Source: Profundibacter sp033851955
Lineage (GTDB): Bacteria > Pseudomonadota > Alphaproteobacteria > Rhodobacterales > Rhodobacteraceae
Assembly: GCA_033851955.1 (NCBI GenBank)
Contig: JAWSVK010000001.1
Span: 1 to 64,000, forward strand
Reading direction: 5' to 3'
Length of the DNA: 64,000 nucleotides
Below, in pieces: positions 33,355 through 42,143 of the stretch. How positions within the stretch are numbered: position 1 is the stretch's first letter; every line of letters starts with the position of its first letter. Both the position numbers and the translations under genes were made by a program. The notes beneath the pieces were generated by a model that saw nothing but the letters and a program-made list of their open reading frames with translations, ran no database searches and was not told where the DNA came from.

Positions 33355-34479
33355 ATGGGGGGCCAAACACAATATAGCGGTATACATTTAATCCCGAAAT
33401 GGGTGCCGATGGCAGCGCAACGTTATCTGCAACACACTCAACAAGGCATATCGATCCGCGCGGTGGCGCGGGATGCGGGATGCCATGCTTCAACAGTTCT
33501 GCGCCAAATAAGGCGGTACGAAAACCTGCGAGACGACCCGTTGGTTGACGAGGCTTTGCGCCAGCTTGGACACCAACATTTTCCATCCGAAACCAGCAAT
33601 GCAACCAAGGAGACGCCTATAATGAGCGCACCAATTCGCCATAGTGAACTGAAAACTGATGATGCCACCCTGAACCGCGAGGGGCGACGCATCTTGCGCC
33701 GCATGTGCGAAACGGGGGCAGTTTTGGCGATTGCTCCGGAAATGGAGAAAGCCGTGGTGGTTCGCGATCTGCCCAGCGGTGAGACCACCCGTACAGCAGT
33801 TGTGGATCGTCAAATCGCCCAAGCAATGGCGCTAAAAGATTGGATTTCATGTGTCAAACCCGGACGCATTGCGCGATATGGCATCACCACGGCGGGGCGG
33901 GCTGCGCTGAAACGGTTACTGGCGGAGGCCGAAAAAATGGGCGCAGGGTTTGCAGAGGCACAGGCTCAATTTGGCGATCAGCACCGTGTTTGGGGTGAAA
34001 AAACAGTCTCGGACGGCAGCACACGGCGCGCGGTGCGCTACAACGTGGCGGAATCCCCATTGGCGGCTTTGGCACGACGCAAAGACAAAAACGGCGAGCG
34101 TTTTTTGAGCGACGGGCTGGTGGCAGCGGGTGAACGGTTGCGCGAAGATTTCGAGCTGGCGCAGATGGGCCCGCGGGTGGCGCAAAACTGGGAACGGTTT
34201 TTGACCGGCGGCGCACGGGGCGGTTTTGCCAATGACAGCGGGATTGGCGACGGGCCATCTGGTGCGCGTGAACGGGTCTCGGTGGCGCTCAAGGATCTGG
34301 GGCCGGGCCTTGGCGATGTGGTGCTGCGCTGTTGCTGTTATCTGGAAGGGATGGAAACGGCTGAGCGGCGCATGGGCTGGTCTGCGCGGTCGGGCAAAAT
34401 CGTGCTGCGGATCGCATTACAACGTCTAAAAGCGCATTACGACGAAACATATGGGCCGCACGGGCCGATGATCGGTTAG
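33355..34479 (+). CDS. Helix-turn-helix protein with DUF6456 domain
   Basis: This 374-residue protein has an N-terminal helix-turn-helix (residues about 18-50, TQQGISIRAVARDAGCHASTVLRQIRRYE), a middle part (GRRILRRMCETGAVLAIAPEMEKAVVV) that resembles a second DNA-binding region, and a C-terminal domain (SPLAALARRKDKNGERFLSDGLVAAGERLREDFE ... LQRLKAHYDETYG) that fits DUF6456. It looks like a transcription factor limited to alphaproteobacteria. The start 33355 has GGAGAGG just upstream. A bidirectional terminator separates it from the convergent catalase gene. Confidence 0.75.
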   Translation: MGGQTQYSGIHLIPKWVPMAAQRYLQHTQQGISIRAVARDAGCHASTVLRQIRRYENLRDDPLVDEALRQLGHQHFPSETSNATKETPIMSAPIRHSELKTDDATLNREGRRILRRMCETGAVLAIAPEMEKAVVVRDLPSGETTRTAVVDRQIAQAMALKDWISCVKPGRIARYGITTAGRAALKRLLAEAEKMGAGFAEAQAQFGDQHRVWGEKTVSDGSTRRAVRYNVAESPLAALARRKDKNGERFLSDGLVAAGERLREDFELAQMGPRVAQNWERFLTGGARGGFANDSGIGDGPSGARERVSVALKDLGPGLGDVVLRCCCYLEGMETAERRMGWSARSGKIVLRIALQRLKAHYDETYGPHGPMIG

Positions 34480-34482
34480 GAC

Positions 34483-34513
34483 AAAAAGCCCCGATTAGAC
34501 ATCGGGGCTTTTT
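34483..34513. terminator. Bidirectional terminator between DUF6456 gene and katA
   Basis: A perfect 13-base stem (AAAAAGCCCCGAT with ATCGGGGCTTTTT) and a five-base loop lie in the 36-base gap between two convergent genes. It has an A run on one side and a T run on the other, so it can stop transcription from both. Confidence 0.92.
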
Positions 34514-34515
34514 CA

Positions 34516-35952
34516 TTAAGCGTCAGCCAAGGCCGCCCGTACACCATCGCCGTATGCTTTGGACACTTTGTCATAATGCCCCAACATCCGATCTATAATG
34601 TCTTGTGGTACCCCGCCCATCGCGGCGGCGATGTTTTGATAAAGCCGCAGTTGTTGTGCCCCATCCATCAGGTCATGCAGCGCGCGCGGTTGGCTATAAT
34701 CATCATTGCCATCACGGTGGTTATACCGCGCCACATCGCCGCTAATTTTCATGGGCGGTTCGGCAACGCTCGGGTCTTCAACCGGTCCGCCAAAGCTGTT
34801 TGGCTCATAATAGGCGTCTGTCACGCCGCTTTGCTGGCCCATGAAATTCATCGCCCCGTCTTTGTGGTAATGATTCATTGGGCATTTTGGCGCATTTATC
34901 GGTAGGGCTTCGTAATGGGTGCCCAGGCGGTGGCGGTGAGCGTCGGCATAAGAAAACACCCGTGCTTGCAGCATTTTGTCAGGCGAAAATCCGATTCCAG
35001 GCACCGAGTTCGATGGGCTGAATGCGGCTTGCTCGATTTCGGCGAAATAATTGTCAGGGTTTCGGTTCAATTCAAACTCGCCGACCTCGATCAACGGATA
35101 GTCACCATGCGGCCAGACTTTGGTCAGATCGAACGGGTTATATGGGGTGTTGTCGGCCTCGGCTTCAGGCATGATCTGTACCATGACGCGCCATTTTGGG
35201 AAATCGCCGGCCTCAATCGTACCGTACAGTGATTCTTGATACCCTTCACGGGTTTCGCCAATGATCGCATTGCCCTCAGAGTTGGTATAATGGGCGTGGC
35301 CCTGCATGGTTTTAAAGTGAAATTTCACCCAAAACCGCTCACCTGCTTTGTTCCAGAAACTATAAGTGTGGCTGCCATATCCGTTCATTTGCATCGGTGT
35401 TTGCGGCAACCCGCGATCCGACATCAGGATCATGACCTGATGGATGGCTTCGGGGGACAGTGACCAAAAATCCCACATCGCGGTGGCCGAGCGCATGTTG
35501 GTTTTTGGATGGCGTTTTTGGGTATGGATGAAGTCCGGAAATTTATAAGGATCACGGACGAAAAATACAGGCGTGTTGTTACCCACCATGTCCCAATTGC
35601 CCTCGGAAGTATAGAATTTCAACGCGAAACCACGCACATCGCGTTCATGATCCGCAGCACCCGCTTCTCCGGCCACGGTTGAGAACCGCGCCAGCATCGG
35701 CGTTTCGGTGCCCGGTTCAAACACTTTAGCACAAGAATATTTTGTGATGTCTTTGGTCACCCGCAATGTGCCATGTGCGCCCCAACCTTTGGCGTGCACT
35801 GCGCGCTCGGGTATCCGTTCGCGGTTTTGGTGCGCCAGCTTTTCCATCAATTGGTAATCTTGCATCAGGACTGGGCCGCGCTCGCCTGCTGTGATCGAAT
35901 TCTGGTTGTCGGCAATTGGCGCCCCGGCTGTTGTGGTTAAACGTTTGGTCAT
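34516..35952 (-). CDS. katA: Monofunctional heme catalase
   Basis: This 478-residue enzyme is a small-subunit (clade 3) catalase: active-site histidine in RAVHAKGWGAHG, distal Asn in GNWDMVGNNTPVFFVRDPYKFPDFIH, and the heme-ligand tyrosine in RVFSYADAHRHRLG. It breaks down hydrogen peroxide to water and oxygen in the cytoplasm. It is transcribed divergently from oxyR with a gap of 99 bases, so OxyR control is likely. Confidence 0.96.
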   Translation of the reverse strand: MTKRLTTTAGAPIADNQNSITAGERGPVLMQDYQLMEKLAHQNRERIPERAVHAKGWGAHGTLRVTKDITKYSCAKVFEPGTETPMLARFSTVAGEAGAADHERDVRGFALKFYTSEGNWDMVGNNTPVFFVRDPYKFPDFIHTQKRHPKTNMRSATAMWDFWSLSPEAIHQVMILMSDRGLPQTPMQMNGYGSHTYSFWNKAGERFWVKFHFKTMQGHAHYTNSEGNAIIGETREGYQESLYGTIEAGDFPKWRVMVQIMPEAEADNTPYNPFDLTKVWPHGDYPLIEVGEFELNRNPDNYFAEIEQAAFSPSNSVPGIGFSPDKMLQARVFSYADAHRHRLGTHYEALPINAPKCPMNHYHKDGAMNFMGQQSGVTDAYYEPNSFGGPVEDPSVAEPPMKISGDVARYNHRDGNDDYSQPRALHDLMDGAQQLRLYQNIAAAMGGVPQDIIDRMLGHYDKVSKAYGDGVRAALADA

Positions 35953-36051
35953 TTGTTTGCTCCTGATGGTTCGTTGCTACAGGGACAATGGTGGGGGAAT
36001 TAATCAATAAATGGAAGTTGTCTTTTCTTCCGCATTCAATAAGATTACATT

Positions 36052-36969
36052 ATGAATATTACCCTGAGACAGCTCTCTTACTTTATTGCCTTAGCCCAAG
36101 CGCGTAATTTCGGTCGTGCGGCAGCATTGGCCAACGTTTCGCAGCCTGCATTATCCGTGCAAATTCGCGAACTTGAGGACCGATTGGGCGCCCGATTGGT
36201 CGAACGCCAGCCACGAAATATTGTGCTGACCCCAACCGGACACGAGGTGTTGCGTCATGCCAAACAAGTCATGGGGGAAATGCGAGAGCTACAGGATGCT
36301 GCCCGCCTTCGTGAAGGGCTAACGGGGCGTTTGACGTTGGGGGTGATCCCGACAGTGGCCCCCTATTTGTTGCCGATTGCGCTGCCGATGTTGCGGGCGA
36401 AGAACCTGAACCTTGATTTGCGGATCAAGGAATCACGTACAGAACGGCTGATCGAAAATTTGAAAGACGGCACTATGGATGCAGCCGTTTTGGCATTGCC
36501 AACGGATGTGTCGTCACTGGTTGAACGCGAGCTGTTTCGTGACCGTTTTTTGTTGGCCGGATCAACAGAGCAAATTGCGACGCTTGCAGCTGCCCCCGAT
36601 ACGCTGCGGCCAACTAATATTAAGGCGGATCGATTGTTGTTATTGGAAGAGGGGCATTGCCTGTCTGATCAGGCGCTCGAAGTTTGCGCGATGGCACGCA
36701 GTACAACGCGGGTTGATCTGTCTGCGTCATCCTTGGGTACATTGTGTCGTTTGGTTTCTGAGGGTTTTGGTCTTACGTTTTTGCCCGAGATTGCACTGGC
36801 AAGTGAATGCAAGGCTGTGCCGAATTTGGCAACTCTGCGATTCGTGTCGCCACAACCTTCACGCACCATCGGTCTGGTGCGTCGCAAAAGCAGTATGGGC
36901 GGGGATTGGTTCGAGGCGCTGGCCGATACGCTGGCCAAAGCAGGCGAAACACTATTGCCAAGCGCGTGA
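36052..36969 (+). CDS. oxyR: Peroxide-sensing LysR regulator OxyR
   Basis: This 305-residue LysR-type regulator begins MNITLRQLSYFIALAQARNF with the winged helix at residues 1-60. The redox pair of OxyR is present: Cys203 in EEGHCLSDQALEVC and Cys212 at its end, matching Cys199 and Cys208 of the E. coli protein in spacing and context. Peroxide forms a disulfide between them and turns on target genes. The divergent katA gene is the obvious target. Confidence 0.93.
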   Translation: MNITLRQLSYFIALAQARNFGRAAALANVSQPALSVQIRELEDRLGARLVERQPRNIVLTPTGHEVLRHAKQVMGEMRELQDAARLREGLTGRLTLGVIPTVAPYLLPIALPMLRAKNLNLDLRIKESRTERLIENLKDGTMDAAVLALPTDVSSLVERELFRDRFLLAGSTEQIATLAAAPDTLRPTNIKADRLLLLEEGHCLSDQALEVCAMARSTTRVDLSASSLGTLCRLVSEGFGLTFLPEIALASECKAVPNLATLRFVSPQPSRTIGLVRRKSSMGGDWFEALADTLAKAGETLLPSA

Positions 36970-37002
36970 TGCGGGGCAGGCGTGCTGCCCCGCATTTGCA
37001 TT

Positions 37003-37551
37003 CTAGGCCGCTGCGGCTGCGGGCGTTTTTGTAAGGTAATTCAACACTGTTTCGGGGGCGGATTCACCATATGGGTCGTCGCTGTGGTTGTCTTCACGGC
37101 CGGGCTCTTCGAACCATGCTTCAACCACACCGTCTTTGACCACAGCAGCATAGCGCCACGAGCGCGGGCCAAAACCGACGTTGGATTTATCAACCAACAT
37201 GCCCATCAAGCGGCTGAATTCGCCAGCGCCATCGGGGATCACTTTGATGTTTTTGATGCCTTGGTTCTGGGCCCATTTGTTCATTACAAAGCTGTCATTC
37301 ACGGACATGCAATAGATTTCATCGATGCCTTGCGCCTGAAAGTCAGCGAAACCGTCCTCATAGCCAGGCAATTGGTATGTGGAGCATGTTGGCGTAAAGG
37401 CGCCGGGCAGGGCGAACAGTACAACGCGCTTGCCTTTGAAATAGTCGTCGGTTGTTTTATCTTCCCATTTGAAGGGGTTATCGCCACCGATGTTTTCGTC
37501 GCGAACGCGTGTGTGGAACGTAATTTTAGGCAGTGTTACGCCGGCTTTCAT
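37003..37551 (-). CDS. Prx5-type peroxiredoxin
   Basis: This 182-residue protein is a peroxiredoxin of the Prx5/PMP20 group, with the peroxidatic cysteine in FALPGAFTPTCS (Cys56 counted from ATG 37551). It reduces hydrogen peroxide and organic peroxides using thioredoxin or glutaredoxin. A resolving cysteine is probably Cys83 in DEIYCMSVND. The second of two ATG codons is used because AAGGA is at the proper distance from it. It converges on oxyR and probably belongs to the same peroxide response. Confidence 0.92.
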   Translation of the reverse strand: MKAGVTLPKITFHTRVRDENIGGDNPFKWEDKTTDDYFKGKRVVLFALPGAFTPTCSTYQLPGYEDGFADFQAQGIDEIYCMSVNDSFVMNKWAQNQGIKNIKVIPDGAGEFSRLMGMLVDKSNVGFGPRSWRYAAVVKDGVVEAWFEEPGREDNHSDDPYGESAPETVLNYLTKTPAAAAA

Positions 37552-37641
37552 AGTCATATCCTTTGAATTTTATTAAGTGGTCGTAGCTGATATTTCGGCT
37601 GTTTGCTGCTTATTCCAATTCTAATCTAGCTTCAAATAGGA

Positions 37642-37672
37642 AAAGGGCCGTTTACTGAAAAACGGCCCTTTG
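37642..37672. terminator. Hairpin between peroxiredoxin and aquaporin genes
   Basis: AAAGGGCCGTTT pairs with AAACGGCCCTTT (12 bases) around ACTGAA. It has short A and T runs on either side, so it may work as a terminator for aqpZ on the minus strand. Confidence 0.7.
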
Positions 37673-37695
37673 TGATAAATTTCTGTACTGACGAT

Positions 37696-38379
37696 TTAGT
37701 CTTCCGCGCGTGTCAGGCCTGCCTTAAACACAAATCCGGCAAGTGCACCACCGGCAAGAGGTGCGACAATAAACACCCAAAGATCTGACATGGCTTTTGC
37801 GCCCGCAAACAACGCGGGTCCAATGGAGCGGGCTGGGTTCACCGAAACGCCTGTTACGTTAATGCCGACCAAGTGGATCGCTGCCAATGTCAGGCCGATC
37901 GCTAAACCGGCCATGGCCACAGGTGCGCCGTTTTGGGTCGCGCCCAGAATGACTGTGACAAAGATGAATGTCGCGACCACTTCGAAAATCAGCGCAGCAG
38001 ACAGGGTATATTCCCCCAAATAGCCCGCGCCATAACCATTTTGGCCCAATCCGTTGCCTGAAACAGAATAGTCAGCTTTGCCTGACGCAATCAGCATTAT
38101 AACCAGTGCCGCCACAATTGCGCCGATGATTTGCGCGATTGCATAACGTAGGAATTCGGCGGGCGACATGCGACCAGCGGTGACCATGCCCAATGATACG
38201 GCTGGATTAAGATGTGCGCCCGAAATGGCTCCAATAGAATAAGCGGCGGCGACAATCGACAGTCCGAACGCCAGCGAAATGCCCATCATACCGATGTGCT
38301 CGCCCATCAAGACGGCTGACCCACAGCCGAAAAACACAAGGATAAAGGTGCCAAAGCTCTCTGCTATCATTTTTTTCAT
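37696..38379 (-). CDS. aqpZ: Aquaporin (AqpZ-like)
   Basis: This 227-residue integral membrane protein has six transmembrane helices and both NPA boxes, GAHLNPAVSLG (near residue 65) and SVNPARSIGPALF (near 185), with the Arg of the selectivity filter following the second. Loop residues fit a water channel rather than a glycerol facilitator (no Asp after the second NPA). Given the surrounding peroxide genes, passage of hydrogen peroxide is a reasonable additional guess. It is divergent from lipA. Confidence 0.94.
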   Translation of the reverse strand: MKKMIAESFGTFILVFFGCGSAVLMGEHIGMMGISLAFGLSIVAAAYSIGAISGAHLNPAVSLGMVTAGRMSPAEFLRYAIAQIIGAIVAALVIMLIASGKADYSVSGNGLGQNGYGAGYLGEYTLSAALIFEVVATFIFVTVILGATQNGAPVAMAGLAIGLTLAAIHLVGINVTGVSVNPARSIGPALFAGAKAMSDLWVFIVAPLAGGALAGFVFKAGLTRAED

Positions 38380-38494
38380 TGGTTGAACTCTCTCATTTAT
38401 TTGTTACTAGTTGTGAAATATACACCGTTACAATCGGTGCATTGGTATGCCTAAGTTTACCGAAGCTGTGAATGCCAAATCAGGGGAAAATCTG

Positions 38495-39448
38495 ATGCGA
38501 GACCTCAAAATCCCAGAACAACGTCATCCGGAAAAAGCCCGCAAACCGGACAATGCCCAACCCAAGAAACCCAGCTGGATCAGGGTGCGTGCCCCCGGCG
38601 GTGCAGGCTATGCCAAAACCAACAAAATCATGCGCGAACATGGGTTGGTCACGGTCTGCGAAGAGGCGGGCTGCCCTAATGTTGGCGAATGTTGGAACCA
38701 AGGCCACGCCACCATGATGATCATGGGCGAAGTTTGTACGCGCGCTTGTAGTTTTTGCAACATCGCCACGGGCAAGCCGCCTGAGGCACTGGATGTGTTT
38801 GAGCCGGGCCGTGTTGCGGATGCGGTGAAAAAGCTAGGGTTGAACCATGTGGTGATCACCTCCGTGGATCGCGATGATGTAGAAGATGGCGGGGCAGAAC
38901 ATTTTGCCCAAACCATCCGCGCTATTCGTCGTCAAGCACCTGATACAACTATTGAAATTCTGACACCTGATTTTTTGAAATGCGCGCCCGAGGTGCTGGA
39001 AATCGTGGTGGCGGCCAAGCCGGATGTGTTCAATCACAATCTGGAAACCGTTCCCGGGCTGTACCCTGAAGTGCGGGCAGGGGCGCGGTATTTCCATTCG
39101 TTACGGCTGTTGCAGCGGGTTAAAGAACTGGATCCGACCATGTTCACCAAATCCGGCATCATGGTTGGACTTGGCGAAAATGAGTTGGCGGTGCGCCAAG
39201 TGATGGACGATATGCGGGCGGCGGATGTTGATTTTTTAACCATCGGGCAATATTTGCAACCAACGCCAAAGCACCACGCGGTTGAACGTTTCGTGACTCC
39301 GGATGAGTTTAAATCCTATGAAAAAGCGGCCTATGGCAAAGGATTTTTGATGGTTTCGGCAACGCCACTGACGCGCTCTAGCTATCATGCGGGTGATGAT
39401 TTTGCACGGCTGCGGGACGCGCGTTTGGCGAAATTTGGGTCGAACTAA
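38495..39448 (+). CDS. lipA: Lipoyl synthase
   Basis: From ATG 38495 (MRDLKIPEQRHPEKARKPDN), which has GGGGAA upstream, this 317-residue radical-SAM enzyme inserts two sulfurs into octanoyl groups on E2 and GcvH proteins. The auxiliary cluster motif is CEEAGCPNVGEC (CX4CX5C) and the radical SAM motif is CTRACSFCNIATG (CX3CX2C). The closing RSSYHAGDDF has the conserved Arg-Ser-Ser of the family. An upstream ATG at 38447 would add 16 residues and is less likely. Confidence 0.96.
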   Translation: MRDLKIPEQRHPEKARKPDNAQPKKPSWIRVRAPGGAGYAKTNKIMREHGLVTVCEEAGCPNVGECWNQGHATMMIMGEVCTRACSFCNIATGKPPEALDVFEPGRVADAVKKLGLNHVVITSVDRDDVEDGGAEHFAQTIRAIRRQAPDTTIEILTPDFLKCAPEVLEIVVAAKPDVFNHNLETVPGLYPEVRAGARYFHSLRLLQRVKELDPTMFTKSGIMVGLGENELAVRQVMDDMRAADVDFLTIGQYLQPTPKHHAVERFVTPDEFKSYEKAAYGKGFLMVSATPLTRSSYHAGDDFARLRDARLAKFGSN

Positions 39449-39481
39449 AGCTGCATTAGAAATCGTGGCAAGAGGTTTGCA

Positions 39482-39509
39482 TTGACACATCACACCCTGT
39501 ATTCATAAA
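39482..39509 (+). promoter_or_regulatory. Putative promoter of the NitT/TauT-type ABC operon
   Basis: TTGACA (39482-39487) is followed after 16 bases by CATAAA (39504-39509), 31 bases ahead of the binding-protein start. The -35 is perfect and the -10 is weak. Confidence 0.4.
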
Positions 39510-39540
39510 GAATGCGACAATTGTTAGGGGAGTATGAACA

Positions 39541-40557
39541 ATGACAAATTTCACGAGACGTCAATCACTGGCACTGCTGGGGGCGGCCACCGCGGCGCCA
39601 ATGATGGCGACACCAGCTTTCGCCAACACCAAACTAAAGGTCGGCGCTTTGCGCTTCACCAGCCATTCGGCCAGCTTTGTTGCGCTTGAGCGCGGCTATT
39701 TTGCCGAAGAAGGTCTGGACGTTGAATTTGAATTCTTCCAAGCCGCCCAACCAATGGCCGTGGCGATCGCATCTGGAGACGCGGATTACGCTGTGACGGC
39801 GATTTCTGGCGGTCTGGTGTCCTTGGCGCAAAAAGGTGCTGCCAAAGTGATCGGCGGGGCTTTGTCCGAAGAACCTGGCATTGACGGTCAGCTGATTTTG
39901 GCCAGCAACGCAGCGTTTGAAGCCGGTTTGACCGATCCAAGCAAATTGGACGGCAAGTCCTTTGGCATGACGCAGCCCGGTTCATCCTTCCATTACATGG
40001 GCGCGAAAATCGCCGCTGCTGAAGGCGCAAACCTGAGCTTTAAGCCATTGAACAAAGTCGGTGCCATCATCGGCGCGCTAAAGTCGGGCCAGATTGATTC
40101 ATGGTCAATCGTGCCACATATCGCCAAGGCTTTGGCAGGTGGCGGCGCTGTGCAGGTCATCGGCAAAGTGTCTGATTACATTCCAAATTATCAAGTCACC
40201 ACCGTGTTCACATCGGCGGCAAACGCGGCCAATGAGCGGGCCAAATCTGAGGCCTTCTTGCGGGCGTTCTCACGCGGCGCTGATGATTTCAACGCGGCCC
40301 TCGTGGACAAAACCGCCGGCGATGACGCGGCCATGGACATGGTCAATCTGGTGCATAAATATGTTTACGCGGACAAGCCGATTGAAAAGGCTGAAAAGTC
40401 CATTCGCAACGGCGCGATGCGGATCAATGCGGGTGCCGCTTTGAACAAAACCTCGGTGGCGGATCAGCTGAATTGGTTCAAATCCGAGGGCATGGTCAAA
40501 GACGGCGTAACCTATGAAACGCTGGTTGACGACAGCTATGTCAAAACCATGATGTAA
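39541..40557 (+). CDS. ABC transporter substrate-binding protein (NitT/TauT/SsuA type)
   Basis: This 338-residue protein starts with a possible Tat or Sec signal containing twin arginines (TNFTRRQSLALLGAATAAP, cleavage after AFA near residue 29). The mature part is a type 2 periplasmic binding protein: KVGALRFTSHSASFVALERGYFAEEGLDVEFEFFQ, DADYAVTAISGGLVSLAQKG and DGKSFGMTQPGSSFHY. Relatives bind sulfonates, nitrate or pyrimidine thiamine precursors. The ligand here is not evident. It heads a three-gene operon with the ATPase and permease. Confidence 0.9.
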   Translation: MTNFTRRQSLALLGAATAAPMMATPAFANTKLKVGALRFTSHSASFVALERGYFAEEGLDVEFEFFQAAQPMAVAIASGDADYAVTAISGGLVSLAQKGAAKVIGGALSEEPGIDGQLILASNAAFEAGLTDPSKLDGKSFGMTQPGSSFHYMGAKIAAAEGANLSFKPLNKVGAIIGALKSGQIDSWSIVPHIAKALAGGGAVQVIGKVSDYIPNYQVTTVFTSAANAANERAKSEAFLRAFSRGADDFNAALVDKTAGDDAAMDMVNLVHKYVYADKPIEKAEKSIRNGAMRINAGAALNKTSVADQLNWFKSEGMVKDGVTYETLVDDSYVKTMM

Positions 40558-40596
40558 ATGGCATGGGGGCCGTAACTGGTCCCCAAACCGCCCGAA

Positions 40597-41361
40597 ATGG
40601 ATCTGAAAATTGACGCCCTGACGCACCGATATGGGCCAACCGAGGTGCTTGCAGATATCAATCTGGACATCCCCACGGGGCGCATTATTTGCGTTGTGGG
40701 GCCATCGGGCTGTGGTAAATCCACTTTGCTGCGGTTTGTCGGCGGGTTGGAACGCCCCTCGGAGGGGCAAGTGCTGCAACTGTCCGACCCCCCAGCCGAC
40801 AGCCTAAACCCGTTTACCTTTGTATTTCAAGACTTTGCGCTGCTGCCTTGGCGCACGGTTGATGGCAACGTGCGACTGGTTCTTGAAGATCACGGGCTGA
40901 GCAAGCCCGAGATGGATCGTATCGTCACGGACGTTTTGGCGCGGACAAAATTGGCGGATTTCGCCGATGCTTTGCCCAAAAGCCTATCGGGTGGCATGAA
41001 ACAACGGGTCGCGATTGCGCGGGCCTTGGCGGTGCGCCCAGCGGTTTGGTTGATGGACGAGCCATTGTCAGCGCTGGACGCCCAAACCCGCGAACTTTTG
41101 ATGGATGATCTGGTCGGCCTTTGGTTGCGCCAACCGTTCACGGCCGTCTATGTCACCCATAATTTGGCCGAGGCCGTGCGCCTTGGTCACCGGATTGTGG
41201 TGCTGTCACGTCGGCCCGGAAAAATCCGCAAAATCATTGACATCGACATGCCGCTCGAAGAACGCAGTGCAGGCAACGCAGCCCTGACCAAGATCGAGCA
41301 AGAGCTGTGGCATCTGATGCGCGACGAGGCCCAGGCAGCGGATCAGGAGTTGATCACGTGA
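40597..41361 (+). CDS. ABC transporter ATP-binding protein (NitT/TauT type)
   Basis: This 254-residue ATPase has Walker A GPSGCGKST, Q-loop FQDFALLPWR, signature LSGGMKQR, Walker B VWLMDEPLSALD and the switch VTHNLAEA. It resembles SsuB/TauB/NrtD and should drive uptake of the ligand carried by the preceding binding protein. Its stop overlaps the GTG start of the permease by four bases. Confidence 0.94.
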   Translation: MDLKIDALTHRYGPTEVLADINLDIPTGRIICVVGPSGCGKSTLLRFVGGLERPSEGQVLQLSDPPADSLNPFTFVFQDFALLPWRTVDGNVRLVLEDHGLSKPEMDRIVTDVLARTKLADFADALPKSLSGGMKQRVAIARALAVRPAVWLMDEPLSALDAQTRELLMDDLVGLWLRQPFTAVYVTHNLAEAVRLGHRIVVLSRRPGKIRKIIDIDMPLEERSAGNAALTKIEQELWHLMRDEAQAADQELIT

Positions 41362-42143
41362 ACAGACCTGTCCCGTATCGCGGCGGCGGATTTCGCCCCA
41401 GTAAAATTCGCGGCCTCGGGCTGTTTGTGTTCATTGCGCTGTTGTTGATTGCTGAATGGGGCACGCGGGCAGGGTGGATCACCAACCTGACGCTGCCGCG
41501 GCCCTCTGATGTGATCAAAACGCTGTGGGATTTGGCCGCTTCGGGCATGTTGTGGACCCATCTTGGTCCCTCGCTGGGACGGCTGACAGTTGGCGCTTTC
41601 TTTGGTGCGGGTGTTGGGGTTTTGGTCGGCGTATTGATTGGATTGTCCAGTGTGATGCGGGCCGGATTGGTGCCTTTGGTGGCGGCCATATTTCCGATCC
41701 CGAAAATCGCGTTGCTGCCGTTGTTTGTGATCTGGTTTGGCATTGATGAGATGTCCAAATACGCATTGATCGCCTTTGGGACCTTCACCCCGACTGTGGT
41801 TGCGACCTATGGCGCCGTTGATAATGTGGACCGTACCCTGATCAAAATGGGCCAGAGTTTCGGTCTAACCCGGGCCAGTATCATCCGTAAAATCGTGATA
41901 CCCGGCGCGATGCCCGGCATCCTGTCCGGCCTGCGGATTTCCTTGGCGATTGCGATCATCCTGCTGACGGCCGCCGAGATGATCGGTGCAGAGTACGGCA
42001 TCGGGGCCTACATCCTGCAGGCCGGTGCGCTCTATGATTTAGAGCGGCTGTTTGCGGGCGTAACGATGCTGTCGGTGCTTGGCGTCACGCTGAGTTATGT
42101 TTTGGGAAAAATCGAGACTCGTGTGCTGCGCTGGCGGATTTAA
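41358..42143 (+). CDS. ABC transporter permease (NitT/TauT type)
   Basis: This 261-residue membrane protein from GTG 41358 (VNRPVPYRGGGFRPSKIRGL) has about six hydrophobic segments and the inner-membrane component motif EAA-like stretch (MGQSFGLTRASIIRKIVIPGAMPGILSGLRIS). It fits the SsuC/TauC group. GTG is chosen because it overlaps the ATPase stop (GTGA) and has AGGAG upstream. It converges on the ClpP-like gene with a four-base overlap. Confidence 0.93.
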   Translation: MNRPVPYRGGGFRPSKIRGLGLFVFIALLLIAEWGTRAGWITNLTLPRPSDVIKTLWDLAASGMLWTHLGPSLGRLTVGAFFGAGVGVLVGVLIGLSSVMRAGLVPLVAAIFPIPKIALLPLFVIWFGIDEMSKYALIAFGTFTPTVVATYGAVDNVDRTLIKMGQSFGLTRASIIRKIVIPGAMPGILSGLRISLAIAIILLTAAEMIGAEYGIGAYILQAGALYDLERLFAGVTMLSVLGVTLSYVLGKIETRVLRWRI

